Shown here: positions 15,710 through 21,179 of the stretch, one piece after another
Position numbering within the stretch: the first letter of the stretch is position 1
How the letters are laid out: every line of letters begins with the position of its first letter
Assembly (NCBI GenBank): GCA_937923375.1
Contig: CALAJG010000128.1
Span: 1 to 21,179 of the forward strand
Direction: 5' to 3'
Origin: an uncultured Leucothrix sp.
GTDB taxonomy: Bacteria > Pseudomonadota > Gammaproteobacteria > Thiotrichales > Thiotrichaceae
Length of the DNA: 21,179 nucleotides
Made by a program: the position numbers and the translations under genes
Notes under the pieces: model-generated
Told to the model about the DNA's origin: nothing
What the model saw: the letters and a program-made list of their open reading frames with translations, nothing else
Database searches by the model: none

Positions 15710-15745
15710 AATATAACAGAATATAGAGCATTGGTTAACTAATGC
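15710..15745 (-). promoter_or_regulatory. Candidate promoter and palindromic operator of the RND efflux operon
   Basis: On the minus strand TTAACC (15738-15733) and TATATT (15715-15710) are 17 bases apart and about 30 bases upstream of the adaptor ATG. The -35 lies inside the palindrome GCATTAGTTAACCAATGC (15745-15728), in which eight of nine base pairs are symmetric around GTTAAC. An 18-bp dyad over a -35 fits a TetR- or MarR-type repressor site, common for efflux operons. A separate TTGACA upstream has no well-spaced -10. This is sequence inference only. Confidence 0.5.
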
Positions 15746-15801
15746 AGTATGTCAAATTTGAGCACAGGCGAGTGCAAGGTGTTTACACGGCTGGTTGCTA
15801 A

Positions 15802-16356
15802 TTAAGGGTTGGTTTTAGTGCTGATAGCGCCGCTTGGGAAACTTAAAGGAGTTGTGTTTATTGAGTTCTGCGCTGCATAACGAGGAGCCAACGTCGAATG
15901 CACAGTAGTATCAGCAGCAGCTATATCTCTCTTAAACGTCCGATAAATAAGTCGCACAACGATTGCATAAAAAACACAGGCAATCATACCGATCCATGCA
16001 TAAAACCCCATGCCTCTGGAAACAATAGCGATGGTGCCCCCTTTGGCGTCACTAGGAATTTCGTAAAATAAAAAAGCTTGTGACATACAAAGCAACGCCA
16101 GTACGCTGGTAATTAATGCCCACCAAGGGTGTCGTCTCATTACTAACAAAGCCAGTACAGTCAGAGGATTTGCATACCACGCAAACTGGAAAAACAAGAA
16201 TCCTAGCCAGCCGGTTAATAAAATCCAGTAGCCACGAATTTCATGTTCTTCAGTGGTGTATACGGTATCTACCATGGCAATACAGAATAAGATCGCCGCA
16301 ACCAATAATAATAAGATCGCAAGCGCGCGAAAAATAGATGACTTAATATCTCTCAT
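15802..16356 (-). CDS. Four-helix integral membrane protein, function unknown (184 aa)
   Basis: I do not recognise the family. Four hydrophobic segments are visible at about residues 9-30, 43-72, 77-98 and 115-138, followed by a polar C-terminal tail of about 45 residues rich in Ser, Thr and Ala. The first loop is acidic (YTTEEHE). An aromatic run, FLFFQFAWYANP, sits at the end of the second helix region, and RRHPWW precedes the third. No catalytic or binding motif is evident. The gene starts 21 bases after the tmcA stop on the same strand, so it is probably the downstream member of a tmcA transcript. No terminator is visible in the 118 bases between its stop and the RND adaptor gene. Confidence 0.8.
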   Translation of the reverse strand: MRDIKSSIFRALAILLLLVAAILFCIAMVDTVYTTEEHEIRGYWILLTGWLGFLFFQFAWYANPLTVLALLVMRRHPWWALITSVLALLCMSQAFLFYEIPSDAKGGTIAIVSRGMGFYAWIGMIACVFYAIVVRLIYRTFKRDIAAADTTVHSTLAPRYAAQNSINTTPLSFPSGAISTKTNP

Positions 16357-16377
16357 AAATTGACTTATCTATGCTTC

Positions 16378-18393
16378 TCAGCGCCGAGTTAATCCATCCT
16401 TGGATAGTTCTGCACTTAGCAAATCACGTGCTAAAACAGAAACGGTTTTTTGCATTGCTTGTTGCGCAAGTTTTTTGCCAGATAATTCTAAGCTCTCAGA
16501 GCAATGAGACCAGCTATGGTGTTGTAATATGCGCATGATAAGTAGTTTAGCCTCTTTATTATTAATTTTTTGCTTATCGTCTATCAGTGCTGTTGGAAGC
16601 CAACGCTGCAAGGCTACTATCGCAGATTCGAAGCTACATTGACCTTCACTAAAACGTTTTATATCGCGTATCTCCTGCTGACACAAGCTTGTAGTGGTTT
16701 GATGGGCGATTGTGAGTAATTGATAGGCGATCCATGGGTCATAATGTCTTAATTTATCACCAAGTAGCGCAGGCAAGTTCATCGCGAAGGTTGCTGCTGC
16801 CAAATTATGTAAATCTGCACCTCGATTGCTGAGTGGGCGTAGGAAAACCGCAGAATGGTACCCACTACTAGCTTCACGCTTAAGTCCTAAATAAACTGGT
16901 GAGTATTCCGACTGCTTCCAGAAGCTAAGTAATTCCTCTGATAAACCAAAACTTGTGGACATATAATCAGCTGTAGAAGTCGATGCAATGGCGTCTAGCA
17001 ATCGAAAGGCAATGTGTTTTCTTCGACATGATGGGTGAGTGGCAATCCGCATGATACGGTCAGTCTTAAGTCCAGAAGCTTCTGAAATCCCCATTTGAGC
17101 AATTAATATCTGCGGAACCAGGTGACCTTTGGGGCGGCGCCTTCCTTGATAGACGGCTTCGGCCAACTGTGAGTTGAGCTCGCCTTCGTGGCTAACAATT
17201 GCTGCTGCAATAAGCTTTTTGCTGTGGAACATGCCATGGATGCTTAGGTGTGGCGCATCCAGCATCTGCAATAAATCAGACGGGCGGGTTTGATAATGAG
17301 CAATTACCAGTAATCCAAATAATTGGCGAAGCTGTGATTCATCTTTTAATAATTGCTCAGGGGTTAGTCTTTGATACGTCAGCTCATCAGCTTTGATATC
17401 CTCAAGACTTTCCAGCGCTGCGGGCTCGGCATCCAATAGCAGCAAGTCGTTGATGAGTGCTTCCAGCGGATCGCCCCCACTCCAACGTATTGGGTCAGTA
17501 AGTTTTATAGCGCGCCATTGAGGGGTCAATTGATTAAGCTGATGATGAAAGCGGACAGCAAAACCCCGACCATTTCCCTCATAGCCGTGAAGAGTTGTTG
17601 AAAACACCAGCCGCGAATAATGCGCCAGGAGTTTGCTTAAGGCCGGAACCGGGACTGCGCCCGCCTCGTCAATGACGACTAAGCCCGCTTCAGGCAGTTC
17701 ACGCAATAACTCATCGACTGCAAAGTAATTCAAATTAGGGTGCTTGCCCGCACTTAAAAGCAATGGCGTTACCGTAGCCTTAGCAGGAGCACAAACAATG
17801 ATATTAAGCGTTTTTTCATGCAGTAGCTCGTTGATCGCCATGCCGATTGCCGTTGATTTTCCCCTTCCTCTGTCGGATGTGATCACAAGAGGTCTGTTTC
17901 GATGTCCGAAGACCACTTTTTTTACCGCTTGGATTGTCTTTTGCTGACCGGGTGTCGCGATGATTCTGGGAGTTGTATCGTTGGAGTGAAGTTTTTTTGT
18001 TGTCGTTACAGAGATCGAAGGGGCGCTATTTGCCGGCTCTACAAAAATATGGTGCTCAGCTAATATCCTCAATAAGCGTTGATAGAAGCGGGAATTATCG
18101 AATGGTTTATCATCAGATGGTAGCAGAAGAATTAGGGCGCCCCCGCCTCTGATGCAGCCGCAGATCGCGCCTAATGCATTAACATCTACACCATTATTAG
18201 CATCAAATATGACGAGATCGGCTTCTTGGCCTAATTTGTGAAAAGCCTGTTTATAGGGTATGTTTTGATTTGTTGGGCTATTTGTATCGCTTATCCAGAG
18301 CGTTTCCAAATGAAAAAACTGTTCGTGATAGCGGTCTACAAAGTCTGAGAATTGGCATCGTAGAGCTTGGATTGAGCGATGCAATGAGTTCAC
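16378..18393 (-). CDS. tmcA: tRNA(Met) cytidine acetyltransferase TmcA
   Basis: TmcA uses ATP and acetyl-CoA to form N4-acetylcytidine at the wobble base of elongator tRNA-Met, limiting misreading of isoleucine codons. At 671 residues it equals the E. coli protein in length. The layout is the family's: an N-terminal domain, a helicase-like ATPase with Walker A SDRGRGKST (K179) and Walker B IDEAGAVPVP (D242, E243), then a GNAT acetyltransferase domain around 360-520 and a C-terminal tRNA-binding tail. In GNAT motif A the usual Gly of the R/Q-x-x-G-x-G/A pyrophosphate loop is His460 (RRKHIA). The gene starts with GTG at 18393. An in-frame stop six codons upstream excludes a longer form, and a TTG at codon 4 is the only close alternative. 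It is divergent from the lipoprotein gene. Confidence 0.95.
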   Translation of the reverse strand: MNSLHRSIQALRCQFSDFVDRYHEQFFHLETLWISDTNSPTNQNIPYKQAFHKLGQEADLVIFDANNGVDVNALGAICGCIRGGGALILLLPSDDKPFDNSRFYQRLLRILAEHHIFVEPANSAPSISVTTTKKLHSNDTTPRIIATPGQQKTIQAVKKVVFGHRNRPLVITSDRGRGKSTAIGMAINELLHEKTLNIIVCAPAKATVTPLLLSAGKHPNLNYFAVDELLRELPEAGLVVIDEAGAVPVPALSKLLAHYSRLVFSTTLHGYEGNGRGFAVRFHHQLNQLTPQWRAIKLTDPIRWSGGDPLEALINDLLLLDAEPAALESLEDIKADELTYQRLTPEQLLKDESQLRQLFGLLVIAHYQTRPSDLLQMLDAPHLSIHGMFHSKKLIAAAIVSHEGELNSQLAEAVYQGRRRPKGHLVPQILIAQMGISEASGLKTDRIMRIATHPSCRRKHIAFRLLDAIASTSTADYMSTSFGLSEELLSFWKQSEYSPVYLGLKREASSGYHSAVFLRPLSNRGADLHNLAAATFAMNLPALLGDKLRHYDPWIAYQLLTIAHQTTTSLCQQEIRDIKRFSEGQCSFESAIVALQRWLPTALIDDKQKINNKEAKLLIMRILQHHSWSHCSESLELSGKKLAQQAMQKTVSVLARDLLSAELSKDGLTRR

Positions 18394-18547
18394 CCCAGTC
18401 TGTTGCGGTTATTGATGATGCCAGATTGGCCGCTCATCCAGAACGGGTAATAGAGGAACTTCTCGTTCAACATACAATCTCACTATTAGTTGGGTTGGCG
18501 GTGAATGAATTAATCGTTGGCTCAGATTTTATCATTTTGGGGTATAG

Positions 18548-19144
18548 ATGTTTAAACATTTAATAGTTGTCTTCAGTTTGTTGTTTCTTGTTGCCTGTTC
18601 TGAGAACTATGCAGACAGTGCATCAAAAGATGCCTCGGCCAGGGCAGTAGCGGCCGATTTCAAGCTGGCCTCTGCAGGTAAAACAGTCCTGGTTGATGCG
18701 AATCCAAGTGGTGAGGTCAGTTTTATACAAACAGAGTCCATCGGTGGCCTTCAGCTGGGTATGTCACCCACTCAGTTTATTGATTTACTACCGTGTACCG
18801 TTGTAAAGAGCGACCCAGTTCTCTTGGCTGGTATAGGCGAAATTATTCAAGAGTGGAGCTATCCTGACTGTGGAGTCAGGTTACAATTGAGTACGAGCGA
18901 TAGCAATACCCCTCAAAAAGTTTTCTCTATAAAAGTCTCAGAACCAGGCAAGATGAAAACCAGCCGTAAAATTGGCATTGGTAGCGACTTCGAAGCGGTG
19001 CTTGATGCTTACCTCGAATATGCTGACCAAGCGGATAATCAAGCAGGTGAAACCTTTCTTGCAGGTTCAGCCGATGGTGGCTTGTCCATCAAGTTTAAGG
19101 ACAATCGAGTAGTAAGCCTGTTTTTAGGCGCTGGCGCTGAATAG
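18548..19144 (+). CDS. Predicted lipoprotein, function unknown (198 aa)
   Basis: The N-terminus MFKHLIVVFSLLFLVAC is a lipoprotein signal peptide with lipobox LVAC, lipidated cysteine C17. Residue +2 is Ser, which in enterobacteria favours release to the outer membrane. The mature part has two similar helix-start motifs, GLQLGMSPTQFIDLL and KIGIGSDFEAVLDAY, each opening a short helix before predicted strands. That is the pattern of small duplicated alpha/beta envelope domains, though I cannot name the family. Two cysteines (LPCTV and PDCGV) could form a disulfide. The ATG is preceded by GGGG at a good distance. It lies between the divergent tmcA and the pilS/pilR group and may be read with neither. 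Confidence 0.85.
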   Translation: MFKHLIVVFSLLFLVACSENYADSASKDASARAVAADFKLASAGKTVLVDANPSGEVSFIQTESIGGLQLGMSPTQFIDLLPCTVVKSDPVLLAGIGEIIQEWSYPDCGVRLQLSTSDSNTPQKVFSIKVSEPGKMKTSRKIGIGSDFEAVLDAYLEYADQADNQAGETFLAGSADGGLSIKFKDNRVVSLFLGAGAE

Positions 19145-19212
19145 TTTCATCCTCACTTAGTATATGACGTATCCTAGCGTGCTATTCCAGCTTGAATCCA
19201 AGGATTATCCTG

Positions 19213-19440
19213 ATGTTTCGAATATTTATAGCGTTCGTTCTGCTTGCAGTCAGCTTGTATGCCGTAAGATCGTGGCTTAATAGCCGCGACAAATCTAATA
19301 GCCGCCGCCTACCGAAGCAAACTAATAATCAAAAAATAGTTTCGTGTAAACACTGCGGTCTCCATGTGCCGGCACAAGAAGCTATCATGATAGGGGATAA
19401 TACTTTTTGCAGTCTCGAGCACGCCAAGTCTCACACATAG
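19213..19440 (+). CDS. Small PP0621-like membrane-anchored zinc-ribbon protein (75 aa)
   Basis: One N-terminal transmembrane helix (FRIFIAFVLLAVSLYAV) is followed by a basic linker and a compact C-terminal zinc ribbon. CKHCG and FCSLEH supply three cysteines and a histidine as likely metal ligands, with the conserved HVPAQEA between them. It resembles the small PP0621-type proteins found near pilS in pseudomonads and relatives; their function is not known to me. The ATG at 19213 is chosen because AGGA lies eight bases upstream. A TTG at 19192 in the same frame has no such site. The end overlaps the start of pilS by 34 bases, implying translational coupling. Confidence 0.85.
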   Translation: MFRIFIAFVLLAVSLYAVRSWLNSRDKSNSRRLPKQTNNQKIVSCKHCGLHVPAQEAIMIGDNTFCSLEHAKSHT

Positions 19441-21056
19441 CGACAGACAGAAAGACGTCGGTTCCTGCTTTTGTACTTAACCAGAACCCATGGAGTCCAA
19501 TCCAACTTTACAGTATCTATCGGTTGATACTAATCGGGCTCTTGCAATTGATCGTGCTTACCAAAAGCATGTCATTACAGCTTGGAACGTACGATCCAGT
19601 CTTGTTTGAGTGGGTTCTGAATGGGTTTACCGTACTATCGGTTATTGCGATATTTAGCGCTCATTTTCAATGGCCGGCTTACCTTACACAAGTATATTTA
19701 CAACCTGTTACTGATATAGTTTTTCTCTTGCTGCTGATCTTTTCCAGCGGTGGATTACATTCGGGTATGGGGCTTTTGTTAGGTCTCCCGATCATCTTAC
19801 AGAACATTCTGCGGCCTGGTCAGATTTCTTTGTTGATAACGGCTGTCTCCATCTCTAGCTTATTGGCAATTGAGTTTTTTATGCAGCAAGAGGCTGCCAG
19901 AAGTGACTCAGATTTGACGTATGCGGGTATTCTCACCTTTTTCATTTTTTCGGCCTCGTGGTTGTTAGGAAACTGGTTTGAGAAGGCCTCATTAACGGCC
20001 GAACTTGCCAAGCGACGCGGAGTTGACCTCGCCAATATGTCCCAACTGAACCAATCTATTCTGGATCAGCTGCAAACAGGGATTCTGGTGGTTGAGAAAA
20101 ACGGTGTCATTCGTCATATGAACCCAACTGCCTGGGATATGCTGGGTCGGCCACCGGATTGGCGTAGTAAACCATTACGGGACTTTGCACCCGAGCTGAA
20201 CGCTCATTTTAAACACTGGATAAAAAATGTCTGCCCCAAAGTTGTAAGCTATGATATCAAGCACTGGCGTACGACAGAGCTGAGCTTTCGGCTTTCACAG
20301 TTAGGGACTCGTTCTAGCAGTGCAGCATTAATTTATTTGGAAGACACCAGTGCACAACGTGAAAAGCAACAGGGTGTGAAAATGGCGTCGTTGGGCCAAT
20401 TAACGGCAAATATTGCGCATGAAATTCGTAATCCACTGGGTGCAATAAGCCATGCTGCCCAGCTATTATCAGAGTCACCCGAGTTGACCAAGCCTGATCA
20501 TCGCATGGTGCAAATCATCCAGGAAAACTCTAAACGGATGAACACCACGATTGAAAGCGTCTTAAATCTGTCAAGAAAGCGTGAAGCCAATCGGGAAAAT
20601 ATTGAGCTAAGCAGCTGGCTGCAAAAGTTCCGGGAGGACTTTGTCAGGCAGTCCGCATTGACCATGAAACAGATCAACTTATTTGTGGAGCCAGCGGATG
20701 CAGAAGTCCAGTTTGACCCGAATCACTTTGATCAGATCATGTGGAACCTATGTCGGAATGCAGAAAAATATGCCCATGAGGATCCGTCTAATCTCCGTCT
20801 TGATATCCAATGCATGCAGCCCGCGCACACCCGGGATTTGATCCTAAGTGTTATAGATAATGGCCGGGGGATCAATGAAGTCGCTCAAGAGAGACTGTTT
20901 GAACCATTTTATACGACCAGCACTAAAGGGACGGGGCTTGGGTTGTTTATGGCAAGAGAGCTTTGTCTGAGTAATGGTGGAAACTTAGAATACGTTCAGC
21001 TTAAAGGACAGGGTAGTTGTTTTAGAATAGTGTTTGCTCATCGAAAGAGTGGTTAA
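19407..21056 (+). CDS. pilS: PilS-type sensor histidine kinase
   Basis: This inner-membrane kinase would phosphorylate PilR and so control sigma-54-dependent type IV pilin transcription. Six hydrophobic segments occupy about residues 33-190, a PAS domain about 215-300 (TGILVVEKNGVIRHMNP), and a HisKA dimerisation domain carries H338 in NIAHEIRNPLGAISHA. The HATPase domain shows an N box (MWNLCRNAEKYA), a G1 box (DNGRGI), an F box (LFEPFYTT) and a G2 box (KGTGLGLFMARE). The only in-frame start before the conserved SPIQLYSIYRL is a TTG at 19407, with AGGGGA about ten bases upstream, inside the preceding gene. The next in-frame ATG at 19569 would remove the first membrane helix. pilR begins 22 bases after the stop. 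Confidence 0.93.
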   Translation: MQSRARQVSHIATDRKTSVPAFVLNQNPWSPIQLYSIYRLILIGLLQLIVLTKSMSLQLGTYDPVLFEWVLNGFTVLSVIAIFSAHFQWPAYLTQVYLQPVTDIVFLLLLIFSSGGLHSGMGLLLGLPIILQNILRPGQISLLITAVSISSLLAIEFFMQQEAARSDSDLTYAGILTFFIFSASWLLGNWFEKASLTAELAKRRGVDLANMSQLNQSILDQLQTGILVVEKNGVIRHMNPTAWDMLGRPPDWRSKPLRDFAPELNAHFKHWIKNVCPKVVSYDIKHWRTTELSFRLSQLGTRSSSAALIYLEDTSAQREKQQGVKMASLGQLTANIAHEIRNPLGAISHAAQLLSESPELTKPDHRMVQIIQENSKRMNTTIESVLNLSRKREANRENIELSSWLQKFREDFVRQSALTMKQINLFVEPADAEVQFDPNHFDQIMWNLCRNAEKYAHEDPSNLRLDIQCMQPAHTRDLILSVIDNGRGINEVAQERLFEPFYTTSTKGTGLGLFMARELCLSNGGNLEYVQLKGQGSCFRIVFAHRKSG

Positions 21057-21078
21057 AAATAAAAATTAGAGAAGTTTT

Positions 21079-21179
21079 ATGGCACAGCAAAAAGTATTAG
21101 TAATTGATGACGAGCCGGATATTCGTGAACTGCTGGAGATTACTTTATTGCGTATGGGACTGGACACCGCGACTGCAGG
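21079..21179 (+). CDS. pilR: PilR-type response regulator, N-terminal fragment
   Basis: The first 33 codons are visible before the window ends. The sequence AQQKVLVIDDEPDIRELLEI is the start of a CheY-like receiver domain, with the paired acidic residues (DDE) that bind magnesium. AGAGAAG precedes the ATG. Its place directly after pilS supports PilR, a sigma-54 enhancer-binding activator of pilin genes, but the ATPase and DNA-binding domains lie outside the window. The phosphorylated Asp is also beyond the edge. Confidence 0.88.
   Translation, partial: MAQQKVLVIDDEPDIRELLEITLLRMGLDTATA

Noticed and set aside
18270..18563. Plus-strand frame of 97 codons across the tmcA start and the divergent gap
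   Set aside because: Half of it is antisense to tmcA. It overlaps the lipoprotein start in another frame, has no good ribosome-binding site and shows no family resemblance.
19192..19212. TTG start for the zinc-ribbon protein at 19192
   Set aside because: The ATG at 19213 has AGGA at ideal spacing and begins right before the membrane helix.

Overview
The window reads as chromosomal DNA of a gamma-proteobacterium, probably marine or otherwise aquatic. The support is the gene content: rsmA, pgi, a 671-residue tmcA, a pilS/pilR type IV pilus regulatory pair with the small zinc-ribbon gene usually found beside it, and an RND efflux pump. No genus can be named from the sequence alone. I see no transposase, integrase, tRNA, rRNA, CRISPR array or replication origin.

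Left part (1-9570), an unusual cell-envelope locus. A truncated rsmA lies at the left edge on the minus strand. Upstream of it on the same strand is a 1785-residue secreted protein. It has a proline-rich head, a coiled coil, a triplicated His-rich segment, 47 tandem 30-residue thrombospondin type 3 (TSP3) calcium-binding repeats and a C-terminal OmpA-type peptidoglycan-binding domain. A 135-residue membrane protein precedes it in what looks like the same transcription unit. Divergent from these, across a 342-base gap, is an 874-residue protein with a signal peptide, a probable beta-barrel N-terminus, a central OmpA-type domain flanked by two short-repeat arrays, and three cadherin-like/Ig-like domains at the C-terminus. 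A strong intrinsic terminator closes it. The divergent pair of large, repeat-rich, peptidoglycan-anchored and probably calcium-binding proteins is the best candidate here for an undescribed system.

Middle part (9608-16356), mostly housekeeping and efflux. Glucose-6-phosphate isomerase runs on the plus strand and converges on a minus-strand operon of membrane fusion protein and RND permease, whose stop and start codons overlap by one base. A near-perfect 18-bp palindrome overlaps the predicted -35 of that operon and is a good operator candidate. No outer-membrane channel or regulator gene is adjacent.

Right part (15802-21179). tmcA (tRNA-Met cytidine acetyltransferase) and a downstream four-helix membrane protein run on the minus strand. 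Divergent on the plus strand are an uncharacterised lipoprotein, a small PP0621-like zinc-ribbon membrane protein, pilS with a TTG start inside the preceding gene, and the first 101 bases of pilR. PilS/PilR would control type IV pilus transcription, so much of the window concerns the cell envelope and surface.
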